Source of the DNA: Heliocybe sulcata
Lineage: Eukaryota; Basidiomycota; Agaricomycetes; Gloeophyllales; Gloeophyllaceae
Assembly (NCBI GenBank): GCA_004369045.1
Contig: ML213509.1
Span: 1,122,858-1,186,857 of the forward strand
Direction of reading: 5' to 3'
Length of the DNA: 64,000 nucleotides
Position numbers and translations under genes: made by a program
The notes under the pieces: model-generated
What the model was told of the DNA's origin: nothing
The model's input: the letters and a program-made list of their open reading frames with translations, nothing else
Databases searched by the model: none
Shown: piece by piece, positions 1 to 14,251 of the stretch
How positions within the stretch are numbered: position 1 is the stretch's first letter
Layout: the number at the start of each line of letters is the position of its first letter

Positions 1-1642
1 TAGGGCATACCCACCGTATGGGCGACTCACCTGGTCGAGTGTAATAGAGTCCTCTCTCAATTCGATGCGTTGTCTGCCATCGTCCTCTTCCTCATCCTCG
101 TCATCATCAAACGAAGGTCGCGCTACGCCGCTTCTTATGCCACCGAAGGCAGCAGTCCCACCAGCAAGAGAGAACGGCGTGGATTGGACGGCAGTCTTGA
201 AGACGCTAGCATTCCTCGGGCCGCCGAACGCAGCGAAGTCCGTAACGACCTTCCGTGACGGAGGAGAGCGAGGTGGAGAGGCCGGACTGGCCGAGCTAGA
301 CATTGAGGGTGCGCCGCCGAAACTCTTCTCCGATGATCTCGAGGGCAAATACGGTGCATAAGAGTAGCTACTACCCCGTGAAGCGGACTGCCGCGCTTGT
401 AGGTATTTGTCAGTGAAGCGAGTCCCAGGGACCTAGAAAAGACATTAGACCCATTACCCAATGCGGGTTCGGAGAAAACATACCTTTTTCAGTTCAGGCC
501 GTGCTTCGGCCAGGGACGGTGCTTGCATGAATACCGCTACATTATGCTTCGCTTCTGCCGACTCTTTATAGATACTCTCAATCACAACCTTCTTCGTGCT
601 TTCATTCCGCAGCAGCAGTCGCTCGTGCAGCTCCTTGGCTACGTCATCCACGCTTTCGTTATTGCCCAATATCCGCTGGGCGACGGCCTGGCCAACTTCG
701 CGGACCAACCGTTCCATATCGAGATTCTCCAAGACACTGCCTACGATGGCATGTGCGAGGAGGTCGGCAGTCGTTAATGGCAGCATTAATCCAGAAGTGA
801 TGTTGACGATGGCTTGGAAAAAGTCGGTGGCGAACTGTGATTGCGGTCAGCGGTGGCACAAGCCGAACAATGCACGAAGACCTACCGAGTAGCCACTCAG
901 CGCTGGCTCGCAAGCTACAAAGAACTGAAGAGAAATAAAGACTCTGAAGAACGTCTTTAGAGAGCTTGGGACTCACGAGCGTGATACCATGGCTAGCCAT
1001 CTGACGAGCGAGTTGTAATGGGTCGTTCCCGTCAGGAGAACCCTCGTCAAAACCTACGAACAATGAGCTGACACGAAGTTAGAGGCCTAGGGATTCCACG
1101 TACCGTCACCATACTCTCCGATTCCGTGAGGAGGTGCGTCTGCAATGAGCACCACCATCTTACTAGCATTCTCCCTCCAATCCATATTCAGGGATTCCGC
1201 CAACGCTGCTGTGACCGCCTCTGGTCCATCTCCACCCCCAGAAGCATACAACCCCGATAGATCCTTGTGAACTTTGCTTATGTCGGATGAGAAACCGAAG
1301 TTCTTCACGACGTATGTGTGATCCTGCGGTGGGTGGTCGCGGTAGGCCACAAGTCCAATACGGAGATCTTCACGAGCTTGTAGCTTCCCCGATTCGAAGA
1401 TGTGCGCACAAATCTCCTCTATATTCTTGGTGGCAGAGGAGATGTAACTGCCTTGACTGCCGGTGCAGTCCTGAACAAACACAAGGTCTCTGATGGCCAC
1501 TTCAACAGCGTATATCCTGCGTAGATTTTGACACGTACAATTGTTTGCGATTAGGATCCAGCATGAGCGGAGGCTGAGGCGCAAAAGTGGGCTCCTGGTA
1601 AGCAGAAGTGCTAGGGTCGTCGAATTCCATGTCTTCATCCAT
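1..1642 (-). CDS. von Willebrand A-domain protein, 3' end beyond window
   Basis: The start is an ATG at 1642. A 49-bp intron then joins to the A domain, which begins LDLVFVQDCTGSQG; the DCTGS is a MIDAS-like metal site (DxTxS). The domain continues through GLVAYRDHPPQ, GGGDGPEAV and VVLIADAPPHG, which fit the beta strands of a vWA fold. After the domain comes a helical region (about 760-490) that ends before an intron closed at about 432. A Ser/Pro-rich low-complexity tail follows, with an acidic stretch DDDEDEEEDD near 95-120. A GTGAGT donor lies at about 30, so at least one more exon lies to the left of the window. vWA domains bind protein partners in a metal-dependent way. Fungal vWA proteins of this kind are poorly characterised, some are linked to alpha-kinase-like modules, and the part that would show this here is missing. 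The family is secure; the function is unknown. Confidence 0.75.
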
Positions 1643-1952
1643 GATGGTTAAGAGTGCGCCCGAGTCTGAAAGGACTTTGTTCGCTGGTCTTCAATGCACT
1701 CGAGAGAAACTCAGCCTTGTTTCGGCGATGGTGGCAGATGTGGTTGTGGATGCACAATAATATAAACGGAAGAGTCTAAGACGCAAGATTCAGCGCAGGA
1801 CAGACCATGCTGAAGTCACGCCGCCGCAGAGTGCCGGATCTTCGCATCGGGAGCCAGATCTGCCACATCGCAGCCATGACCACGATTGCTCTATGGGGCT
1901 AGGTAGATTACTCAAATGCTAGTGTAGTATATCCAGTATGAAACAACAATAG
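1643..1952. other. Intergenic, promoter of the vWA gene and 3' flank of gem1
   Basis: This is a 310-bp gap between two tandem minus-strand genes. It should hold the promoter of the vWA gene and the terminator of gem1. I see no convincing ORF, RNA or repeat in it. Confidence 0.6.
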
Positions 1953-4646
<2,694 letters not shown>

Positions 4647-5062
4647 GTCCGCGCAGCAGGCTAGAGTGGACTAGTGCGTCTGGTGATAGTGTACTCTCCA
4701 GGAGACAGAGAACGGGCGAACAGAGGGAATTACTGGGAATTACAGAAACTGTCGTCTCACGGCGTTCGAAGACGCACGCTAGCGGCACAGCACTCCCGCC
4801 GAGGATCCAATTAGTGCTTGTACTGTAATCGGTCAAGGCCAATCTTATTTGTTATGCCTTGCATTGTGCAACCCAGCGAGTGTAAGCATTTTCCGTCCTT
4901 CGAAGACTTACGAATCTCAAAATTTGCGGTCGCAGCATCATGAACTGGAGCCGCTGACGTTGGCCAAATTCCAAGTAGGAGAGCTTTGGCTAAATATCAC
5001 CTGAACTTGATACTCGATCGACCATTCCCGCTGGCGATATACAGGCATTGCAATCTATCATC
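4647..5062. promoter_or_regulatory. Divergent promoter region, gem1 (-) and F-box/WD gene (+)
   Basis: A 416-bp spacer separates the two start codons, so both promoters must lie here. I cannot point to a clear TATA box. The region is otherwise featureless. Confidence 0.5.
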
Positions 5063-6586
5063 ATGTCGGCTTTTCAGACCCTACCGAGTGATATTTTGGT
5101 CGTTGTCATGCAGTACCTCAGAGTTCAGGACCTTGCTGTTCTTTCCAGGACTTCGAAAGCATTGCACGCGATCGTGAGTGGTAGGAGTTCAAGAGGCATA
5201 GCAGGTTCCTGACTTGCACTACCGTTCCAGGTATCGGAATTCGGGTGGACTGATCATCTACGCCTGAATCCTCGTCGGTGTCTTAGTTTGTCCAAAGCGC
5301 TAGATATCTGGGACCCGCGCAAACAAGTGCGGTACCATACATTGGCGGACCGGGCTTGGGCTCGTTCTGAGTTTGTCGCCCGACCCCTCCAACGTCCATG
5401 GTATGGGAAACTGCAGCCCTTGCTTGCAATCAACAGTTCCAGGCTGATCGTGGCTGCTGGGAACTCTCTGTATTCCTTCGCATTCAAGGCGCCTCGCTCT
5501 GCGGAACTTGCGCCTGCTATACACTTCGAGTGTAAATACACTTTTAGCCTGGAGGCCGACCTGCGTGGGGATGTAACGGGGATCGCTTTCATCCCAGATG
5601 GCGGTCTTGGTCGGACGCTGTATGTCGGCTTCGAGGACGGCAGACTAGAGCATGTTTTGCTGCCCGAGCTTCAAAGCGGACAGCGCGAGGCCCTCATTGG
5701 AACGGATTCCCGCCATCTTCAATACGTTGACTGGGAGGTCATCGAAAGTATATCAGCTTCCGATGAACTCCTCCTGTCCCTGTCATCCGCCGGTAATGCT
5801 AAGTTATTTCGGTTGGACCCCAGCGCCCCTGCAACGGAGATATCATCCTTCAACACCGAAGTGCGAAGTTGGACGTCTTATTTATCTGCAAAATCGCCCA
5901 CTGCATACGCTGCCATCGGCACTTCCTCGTCCACGCCCCTCGTTCTACATTCAATCACGAATTCCGAGCTGTCAACGACGCCGTGGGCCGTATTGCATCA
6001 ATCGAGCAAAGTAGGGGAACAATCACGATCCTCCGCTGTCTATGGCATCTGCACTGCACCTTCTTCATCCCCGTGGGGTGCATCAGAACAGATCATTGTG
6101 TCCGGTTGGTACGATGGCAAAGTCCGGGTGCACGACCTACGGTCATCGTCTCGCGTCACTGGCGCCCCGTCCGGACAGCCTGCACCTCTTTCACCGGTCA
6201 TGTCCTTCTACGATCCCTGGTCGTTCGAGCCCATCTACACTCTAGATTGTGGCGGTGGCTCGTCCAGCCACATCGCTGCAGGTTCGGCTCGCCACAGCGT
6301 TGTCGCGTTTTGGGACGTCCGCGCGGCCGCCCGCGGATGGAGCGTGCATGCCCCCGGCAACGATTCTTCGCCTGTTTATTCACTCATACTAGAAGGCACC
6401 CGCTTGTTCGGCGCCAATCAGAGCAGGTCTTTCATATACGACTTTGGGCCAGGAGTGACACAAAGCACATACCCCCACTTGCCACCTGACCGCAATGAAC
6501 GCGATGGGTTACAACATAAGAAAGATTGGGACGGCGTCGGCTACTATGTTACCAAATATCCGCACAGTCGGGGAGAGATCTCATAG
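5063..6586 (+). CDS. F-box protein with a WD-repeat-like body
   Basis: Two exons (5063-5173 and 5231-6586) give about 488 residues. Exon 1 is almost exactly an F-box: LPSDILVVVMQYLRVQDLAV followed by LSRTSKALHAI. F-boxes bind Skp1 and recruit substrates to SCF ubiquitin ligases. The rest has the spacing of a beta-propeller. The clearest blades are GWYDGKVRVHDLRSSS (about 6105-6150) and HSVVAFWDVRAAARGWSVHA (about 6295-6350), each with the [GH]-x(n)-[FW]D pattern. Earlier blades are degenerate. The 57-bp intron falls in phase 0. The substrate is unknown. A plain F-box protein whose propeller is only partly WD-like is the main alternative reading. Confidence 0.8.
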
Positions 6587-6896
6587 TCTGTCCATCTCAT
6601 TTTTCTCTTGTTCGATTGACTCGGACGCGATACGGAGGTCATAGAGAGCAGCAGAATCTAGTGCATGTACGATTACCATGAAGTGAAGGACTACAATATA
6701 TCTAGTACATACAAACAGCAGATAATGAAACGTAGAGATGACAAATAGTGCGAGTTCGATAGCCTGGCTGCGAAAAAGAGCGGCGAATGATAGTCAATAC
6801 ATGATGAAACTCGTAGTCCCAAGGTTGCAAAAAGGCGCCGGGAGAACGGCACGAATAATGATATTAAATGGAGGTCCGCGTACGATGCGAATAAAA
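6587..6896. other. Convergent 3' flanks
   Basis: This is a 310-bp tail-to-tail gap between the F-box/WD gene and the RasGEF gene. It is AT-richer than the flanking exons. I see no ORF or repeat worth naming. Confidence 0.5.
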
Positions 6897-9800
6897 TTAT
6901 GATGCAGGTGTAACTTGCTGAGATTGTGAACGAGTAGCCCAACTGAAGAGTTGCCGCATGTCGCTCGCTGGTGGTGTATCAGCAGGCTGTCTCGGCTCAA
7001 CGAGCAGACTAGGTGGCGGTCAGCGGTATCCATGGAAAACGAGCCTCTTAGCTTACCTGCGCCGGTATAAATCTTGGAGATCGCCACTAGACTTAGATCT
7101 TTCGAAAGCTGAGTGCAGATACTCCTGTGCCTCCGATATTTCCTTCAAGTTGTAAGGCACTTGGAATCCAATCATGTCTATTTCTGGACATTAATACGGA
7201 CGTCAGGCTGGCAGCAGCTAGGCACTGACCTTGCACGATTCTATGCAACTTCTGATATTTGTTGAAATTAAGAAGTTTCTTTTGGGGCGCCAAAGGAGAT
7301 GCACGATGGGAGGGGTTGCCCTCACGACAGAATGTGATGTCAGTGAGATAGAGACCTGGGAACAAGTAATGAGCACTGCATCCTGGGATTAGTGAAAACG
7401 GAAAGATGCCTACCAAGGAAAGGCACCGCTGGCGGGGCAGTGTTGCGAAGACGAGATCGATACTCGTGATAATTACGTGCATGATCCGCCAACTTCCGCA
7501 GAGACTCCAACTGGGCCTTGTTCTTCTGCGGCACTCCCTGAAAAGACATATACGTGAATACGGATCAAATATTATCCTGCAGCGACGGCTTACCGTCCAA
7601 GTGAGATGCAGGCGCGAGATAGTAGAAGAATCCAAGGCTGCCAATATTGACCGAGAGGTACTAAAATTGTTCAATCCGGTACAGCGCTGTGGACTTCACT
7701 TAGCATCGCGAACGTTCATCAGAGAAAATGAACACCTACATCGGCAAGCTTGATAAAGAACTTTACGAGACCAACACGCTTCTTCATGTCCAGCTCATTC
7801 AAGATACTCTCAGCAACCCAACCCGTAATGACAGTACTGAGCGAAGTCACAGCCTTGATGCTCTTAGGAGACGTTGTGCCTTCCTGCCCGATCTCCAGCA
7901 GCTCCTCGGGCCGAATGGCGCAATAAAGATCGCACTCCATCAGCGTCAACTGGCGCGCAAGCTCAGTAGCATCGAATTCCGTTATCGCAATAGAACTGAA
8001 GCTCTTGCTCCTTAGCGATGAGAGAAGACTCTTATTCATTTGCGGTCGAGGGGTCTCGGAAGGCACAGAAAACGGCGGAGGAACGGCAGCGCCGCGGTCA
8101 GCCATCCGGTCCCACTGCAGATCCTTGTCCTGACTGCGGGCGACTATCAGTTCCTGAATCCGCTGCGCTGGGCCAGGGAACATCCGCGCAACAGCGTCCC
8201 GATTGAAAGTCGCCAACGCAGGCAACACCGACTTGTCCGTAGAAGCACGCCAATTCGCCTCAAGCCATTTCGTGATGAAATTCGAGACTCGAAGCCGTAC
8301 TGGCATGCCCTTCCGCTGTTGCCAAACGTACACATCCTCTTGAGAAAGATTCGCCGGGGCATGAAGGCTGTACCGCGCGATAATAGCATCGAGAAGGTCA
8401 GCAGGTGAACAAAATAGACGAAACGTCGCCCAGAATACATCCGAGAGCATACTGTCCACCAGAGAATCGTGAGGCGTCATCTTCTCTACCAGAGCTTGGA
8501 GTGTAGCACCAACAAGCTGACCGTCCGCATTGTATGCCACATCCTCGAAGGAGTGATCATGAGACAGCATCCAAGACAGTGGGTCATGTCTTGGAAGGTC
8601 AGAGGACGGTATGGCAGGTAGGTCCCCACTGATGAGCTTCTCCTCCAGACCGCTCGCAGAAGCATGACTATGGCTGCCTTCCCACGTCATCTTGTCTTCT
8701 TCAGTACGAGCGCTAAGCGGGCTGGGACTCTGCACCGTCCCTGGCAGAGGATCTGACGGGATATTCAGAGGCGGCAATACGGGCGGTCCATCGCGTGGTT
8801 GTGACGATCGTGCACGACGTCCCCCGTCCAGACTTGCCAAAACTGGCCGAGTGTTGTCCGCAGGACTCTGAGGCGAATTCTTAAAAGTATCTGGTGCGTC
8901 CGTGTCCGTAGACATAGTCGGTGGTAGGATGCTCCGATCCTCATCCCTGGCATCCAAGTACTGCTGACCAATAGTGAGGTGCGACTCGCCCATCACTTCG
9001 TCCATGACAGCCTCTACACGAGCACTTGGAACGGTAGGACTTGCTCCCCCGGGATCAGGTAGGTAAACAATGACCTGCTTATCTCCCATAGTCGTCCGAT
9101 TCAAGAACAGTTTAACAGCAGCCACACAATCCGACCCAGCCTTCAGCGCCCCAGTCGCCGACCTCAACAGCGCTTGCTTCTCATCCTCCTCCGTCATGCT
9201 CAACCCATTACCCACGGTAAGCATGCGCACCGAGTCCGCCAGCGACGTCGCCACATTATACAGCCCGTCCCTCGCCGCTCTCAGCTGGCCCAGCTTATGC
9301 GGCGGAAGTCCAGGGTGCTGCATAACAGCCTCGACGATCGTCAGCAGCTTGCACACCATGTCCACCACCTCTCTAACCAAATCGTACATGTGCCCGTGGC
9401 TCGAGGCGTGCGACATGCGCGAATGGGAGTGCGCGTGCCCGATAAAGGCGGCAATGCTGGACAGATACTGGTCATGCGTACGGCGAAGCGCGTCGAGCAC
9501 CTCTGACGCGCGAGTAGGGCCGCTCGGGAACGCGTGCATAGGAGGCGTCTTTACCGAGTCCCCAGATGACGAGGAAGACGAGGAGCTGACACTGCTGACG
9601 GACAGCTGGTTGCGCTCGTGGCCCTGATCCGTAGGACGCCTCCGCAACTGACTCTTCGGTCGCGGCGGGTCTTTCGCAGCGCCCTGCAGTGGTGGCACAG
9701 GCGGCACAGGCCCCTCTCGTGCACTCGATGATTTGCGCTGCGCCCGCAGGTCCCCCATGCTCCGTGCGGCCCGAGGCGTCGTCGTCGTCGCCTCGCGTTG

Positions 9801-11004
9801 ACGAGCCTGTGATTCCTGTACGTCGCCCGTCTTCGTCCGTCGCGGCTTAGGCCTCTCACCACCGCCTGGGCCCTGGTCCTGATTCAACTCGCTATCCCCG
9901 CTATCAGAAAGCAGACTCCCGTCTGAAGTCGAGTTCCGTCGGTCAGGCAGCTCGATGCCACATTGCGTAGCAGTAGTAAGGAATTTACGGCAGTGTACGA
10001 ATAGGTTCCCCGCGAGCTTAAGCATCGATTCCGTCTCAAACTCGGCTTTGTCGTCGTCGTCGATCGTCTCGCTCGCTTTCTTCGTTTGGGAGACCAGGGC
10101 TGCAAGTATAGATAGGACCTGTCCGCGTTGTTGTGCGAGCTGTGCGAACTCCTTAAGACGCGGTGCGTCGCGTTGCAGGCATTGTAACGTGCAGAGCATG
10201 GCCCGCACGGAGACAATGATGGCTGCCGTCGAGGCCTGGAAGTGGGATATTCGGTTTGCACGGACGGAAGCCTGTAACACGGACATGCCATGAAGCAGTG
10301 AGGCCATGAGAGGCGGGCAGTAGGAGTCGAACTCGGAGGAGTTGACTTCCGTGGCAAACTTGCTGTGCCGCGGGGACGGTGTACTGACCCATGAGGTCAC
10401 GGAGGCACTAGACTGGGTATGAGCGTGACCAGGACGCCAACGCTGGAAGGCAGTTACATCGCAGTTGTTACGAAGTTGGGGGAAGATCACTTACTGAACT
10501 TCTCGGCAATTCCTCCTCCTTTAGTGAGGTCACGTGAGTCGAGACGTAGTTACTGGGGAACCACCCTCGTCTCCCCTCCAGCTCTCCATCCCACCAGCCG
10601 CTAGAATCACGGTTGAGGACGCGAATGATCTGTCCAGCTCGGAAGGGCAAGTAAGTCCCGTTAGACGAGTGAGGGACATAGTCATGCATGGCAAGCACGA
10701 AATCAGCAGAGGCCCGAGGCGACGTCGCTGCCGATGAAGTCGATGCTGATTTGGATGAATGGTGTTTGGATGGTCCGGCAGATGCTTGTTGAACGGGGTG
10801 GGACGAGCGAGATTCAGATGTAGCCGATGAAGAAGTCGAAGCAGATGAGGGGCTGCGCATGCGGTTCAGAGAGTCCGCGGATAATCCGTGTTTCGAATGT
10901 GCAGCACTTGGGGGATGTGCGCGAGCTGCGGTTTTGCCTTTCCCCGAGGTAGGGCCAGCCGTCCGGGGTACGGAGGTGTCGATCCTGAGCCCTGCGAGAG
11001 GCAT
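6897..11004 (-). CDS. SH3-RasGEF guanine nucleotide exchange factor (Cdc25 class)
   Basis: The protein has about 1250 residues and activates Ras by GDP/GTP exchange. In fungi this feeds the cAMP-PKA pathway and morphogenesis. The first ~100 residues are Ser-rich. An SH3 domain then reads ALHDY-like MHDYVPHSSNGTYLPFRAGQ, with the WWDGEL and GWFPSNYV signatures (residues ~103-158). A long disordered, charged middle follows. The RasGEF_N (REM) region is near 8530-8260 (FRLFCSPADLLDAIIARYSL). The catalytic CDC25 domain starts with FDATELARQLTLMECDLYCA near 7960. It continues through LNNFSTSRSILAALDSS and FLGLYLTDITF, and ends with EISEAQEYLHSAFE. The last exon, after a 46-bp intron, ends QVTPAS at 6897. 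An in-frame stop just upstream of the ATG supports this start. SH3 plus REM plus CDC25 is the standard layout of fungal Cdc25. Confidence 0.93.
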
Positions 11005-12469
11005 GGCGATGTCGCGCGGATGCTGAGGCTAGAAAACAGAGCACGTCTGATGTCCAAGACGCTCGAGGAGGAGCGAACCGAGACTCGTGATCAGTACGTC
11101 TGCGGCGTCCTCAGTCTCCTCTACCGCCAAACTCACATCAGCAGGAGTAATGAGCAGTGCCCTGACTACGGACGCACGAAGAATCCAGTCCAGCCCGAAT
11201 GCCTCCCGATCGATGGCAAATGCCCCTACTGGGCAGACGAGATACAAAGTCAAGTAAGGTATCGGAGTCGAGAGAGAGAATATCCGGAGACGGTTGAAAT
11301 GATGTGCTGCGCGAAGTTGTTACAGGACGGCAGAGAGATTATAGGCGTCGCGCTCGTTGCTGGCAGTGGCAGAGGGGATAGAACGCGTATGAGAGCGCAG
11401 AGGGTGATGGACGCGTAAAGGAGGGAAACTTAATGCATCCCGAAGTTTGGAATTGGCAGAAGTTTGGAATTGGGCAAACGAGACGCGGTGCATTGCGATC
11501 AGTCGGCCACGTGCGTGTCCGTTTACCGAGATCCTTCCATAGATCCCTTTCATCCTTCCATTCCTCCTAATGACAAGTGCTGTCGGGCTGGACGATATTT
11601 AGTATGTACTTGCATGGAGGAACCATATAATGGGTTACTTTCTGCTCTTGTGAGCTGCTTCTAATGAGCATGAGAGGCGTGTTGCTATGGGAAGCATTTT
11701 GGTATGGGAATCGGGAATGGATATGTAAATGTTCGAGCTTCCGGCCAATCTGCGCTTCCATATCCATTCCTCGCGCAGAACTGTCGCCGGATCATTTCTT
11801 TTATGGTCCGGCCTATGGGAGATAAGAGACTTTATATTTCTGAGCTTGCTTTGCTCTCATCCGCGTCTAGGGACAACTCAATTTAGTGGCAAGGTGATAA
11901 TTGGGACTTCTGACTGACACCGCTGACAGGCCGGCTATAGAAGGTCAGGTATCATGTACGGTACGCGAGATGGTCGTGGTCAAAACCTAGCTTGCGACTG
12001 ATGGCTGACTTTGTGTGTGGCACTAGTAGTAGAGAAGTCTCCTGTAATTCCCATATAAGTTGCCCGCGCCAAGCTGGGATGCGTCGAATGAAGCCTAGGG
12101 AAAAGAAAGCGGTAGCAACGGCAGAGGGAGGTCTGATGGCTGAAACGATGAGTGAAGGAACACGGAATCGACGCAGCCCAATGCTGGGTACGACTTCGTG
12201 GTATTGGGGGCCGGTGCGGCAACGGCCGTTGTGGGTCCCGATGTGGCCTCAGCCACAATCTGGTGGCAGCCAATCACAAGCCGCAACCGGGATTAAGCCG
12301 CAATCCGGGCTACACCATACACACTAGGTGACACAGGGCAGAATGTATGTAAATAAAATGACTGCGTGCCCAACGAGTAAGTGAAAGCAAGGGGAGACAA
12401 AGTGATAGATAGCTGAGGCGTCGTGCTAAAGAGTGAGCGAGGAGCGGACTCGCGCACCTAGCTTGGCTA
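11005..12469. other. Long gene-free stretch upstream of the RasGEF gene
   Basis: This stretch of about 1.46 kb lies between the RasGEF start and the transposon. It must contain the RasGEF promoter. Short ORFs on both strands have no recognisable domain and look random. A direct repeat gaagtttggaattgg occurs twice near 11442-11475. I support no gene here. Confidence 0.5.
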
Positions 12470-12477
12470 AGCACAAC
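12470..12477. repeat. Left target-site duplication of hAT-like element
   Basis: The bases are agcacaac, three bases before the left terminal repeat. They match the right copy at seven of eight positions. An 8-bp duplication is the hallmark of hAT insertion. Confidence 0.6.
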
Positions 12478-12480
12478 TTG

Positions 12481-13441
12481 TAAAGTTGCCGATGTTCGGT
12501 TCAGGTTCGGGTCAGCCACATTTGCCCGACCCTTGACCTGACCTCTTGAGGAGGGTCAGTGAGGACGATGAACCTTGACCCGACCTTCAGGTTCGAGGAA
12601 GGGTCGGGTCATATGAGGGTCGGGTCGGGGTCGACCCGGGTTCGAACCTGTTCGAACCGCAGTAATACAGGAAGCTGACTTTGAGCATAGCGATAGCAGT
12701 CTGAGATGGCAATCGAAGCTACGAGAACCGGTCCAATGCTTCTATTGCATGGTTATGACTTAACTCAAATAAAGAAATTGACCGCCCGGTGCCAGTGTGT
12801 CGACACTAGACTCACCAGCCCAAATGGTCTCGGCCTGGGACGAAACATCACCAAATCGCGATGGGTACCTTCTTGAGGTTGGCGTTGAACGTTGATAGAC
12901 GGTGAGTTGATTGGCCAGTCTGTTGTTGGTGCATTTTCTGACCAGCTATGAACAACTTCGTCACGAATGACGGGATTTCCGGATGCCGCCAGCAGGGCTG
13001 GATTACTGTAAGGTCATTGACTAGTAGCAACTGTGCCACAGAGACTTGCCGAGGGGTGGTAATGAGCTTGATCCGACTCTCTTCAGGCTGACATTGGCGA
13101 TGAATATTTGTGTGAGGCAGTCGAACTATCTCCAATAACACTGTATTTTCTGGACTCTGATACTACGCTCGTACATATTAGTATCGGGGTCGGGTCGGTC
13201 TAAATGTCGACCTCCATGATCTATCCAAATTCCAAAAATGCTATATGCTGGAAGATAATGGGGGGTCGGGTCGGATCAAACCCAAGTCGACCACGGTTCA
13301 GTGTAGGCAAGAGGACAGTGACCCGTGACCCGAACCCCCAGTGAACCGTGAGGTCGGGTCGGTAGAGGGTCGGGTCTGATCAGGTCGGGTCAGGGGTCGA
13401 CCGCGGTTCAGAAGGTTCAGACCCGAACAACGGCAACTTTA
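12481..13441. mobile_element. Non-autonomous hAT-like DNA transposon, 961 bp
   Basis: The ends are inverted repeats: TAAAGTTGCCGATGTTCGG on the left, and the complement of the right end reads TAAAGTTGCCGTTGTTCGG. Inside both ends lie many subterminal copies of GGGTCGGGTC or GACCCGACC (12505-12655 and 13185-13415). This matches the C/G-rich subterminal arrays known from hAT elements of plants and fungi. Flanking 8-bp duplications (agcacaac and agcacaag) agree in seven of eight bases. The roughly 530-bp interior has a 97-codon minus ORF at 12848-13141, but I recognise no transposase motif. The element is therefore probably a MITE-like deletion derivative mobilised from elsewhere. The near-identical ends and duplications suggest a fairly recent insertion. 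Confidence 0.75.
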
Positions 13442-13449
13442 AGCACAAG
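13442..13449. repeat. Right target-site duplication of hAT-like element
   Basis: The bases are agcacaag, directly after the right terminal repeat. They differ from the left copy only in the last base. Confidence 0.6.
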
Positions 13450-14026
13450 CTCAACCTGCTCATTCATTGCGTCGAGCTTGCTTGGTATTACGTCTGCGAG
13501 AGTCGAAAATAAATGGCAGAGTTGTTTAGTTTTGGTCCGAATTTACGTGACCGGGACGGTACAAATATGGCTTTGCCCTGTCCTTTGTAATACAAATTTC
13601 CACGCCACTTCACTGCTTCTTTCTTGCTCTTGTGTCTGACGGTCATCAACATGTACGTCACACTTTCGTCTCGTCCATGCTTATAAGAGCTAAAGTATTT
13701 TTTTGCTTCCAACCGATTTCTTTCTAGGCTCGTGACCATCCTCTCTATTGTTCTCAATAGAGAGGCTGGCAGATTTGGCGTGGGAATCCGGTACACGTAG
13801 ACTATCTCAATGCCCGAGCCTTGACCGAGGCTTGCCGAGCGCTGCCGATATTAGACTCCCAATCGTTTTTGTAGTCGAGTAACAAATGTTTGTAGTCCAA
13901 TACAAAAGTTTGTAGTACCCATACAAAGCTGCTTCAAACGCGCTGCCGCGACTAAGTCCCTCTTCGCGCCGGTGCCCTGCGCTCTTCATCGTCGCTCGTT
14001 GGCTACTCTATGGCATTAATGGAATA
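13450..14026. other. Gene-free stretch with weak ORFs
   Basis: Two minus-strand ORFs (13488-13796, 102 codons; 13807-13989, 60 codons) are open, but their base composition is AT-rich compared with the flanking genes and neither shows a known domain. I leave them as unsupported. The stretch also contains the three-unit tandem repeat listed separately. Confidence 0.4.
13868..13928. repeat. Three tandem 20-bp units, each an interrupted palindrome
   Basis: The units start at 13868, 13889 and 13909. Each begins TTTGTAGT and ends with ACAAA, so each can fold as a short hairpin (TTTGTA with TACAAA). This is a small satellite-like array with no known function. Confidence 0.7.
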
Positions 14027-14250
14027 ATGGAAGAACTCCGTAAATTAGACAAGACCTTCCGTACATTAGCTTCAAGACCTCCGGTCATTTTTTTATCGCT
14101 GGCGCGGTCTATAATACCTTCGAACCTCGCTCCATCTGAAGGTTTCCTCGCTTCGCTCTCAAGGAATGAACAACTAGCTATCTGGCGTGTCTGTCTTCTC
14201 TGCTACCTGCTTACATATGATGGCAAGAAGATAGTGCCTCGTGAGTTCCA
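14027..14250 (+). pseudogene. Possible N-terminal relic of a RecQ/DEAD-like helicase
   Basis: An open frame begins MEELRKLDKTFRTLASRPPV and runs to RNEQLAIWRVCLLCYLLTY then KKIVPREFQL. From memory, a stretch ending in [V/I]PREFQL just before a helicase P-loop is common in a multicopy RecQ-like helicase family of Agaricomycetes. Here no Walker A motif follows: the frame runs into the 3' end of an opposing small ORF. If the resemblance is real, this is a truncated copy that kept only the first ~75 codons. I recall the resemblance rather than measured it, so confidence is low. Confidence 0.3.
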
Positions 14251-14251
14251 A

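Noticed and set aside
9070-9627. Plus-strand ORF of 185 codons
   Set aside because: It lies opposite the long RasGEF exon and is a shadow of its codon pattern.
12600-12660. Telomere-like GGGTC repeats
   Set aside because: The decamer arrays occur in both orientations within a short element with terminal inverted repeats, as in hAT transposons, and are not a telomere motif of fungi.
12848-13141. Minus-strand ORF inside the hAT-like element as a transposase
   Set aside because: Only 97 codons, no recognisable transposase motif and no hAT dimerisation segment; it is probably random.
13488-13989. Two minus-strand ORFs as a gene
   Set aside because: No domain, composition unlike neighbouring genes, and no splice pattern joining them convincingly.
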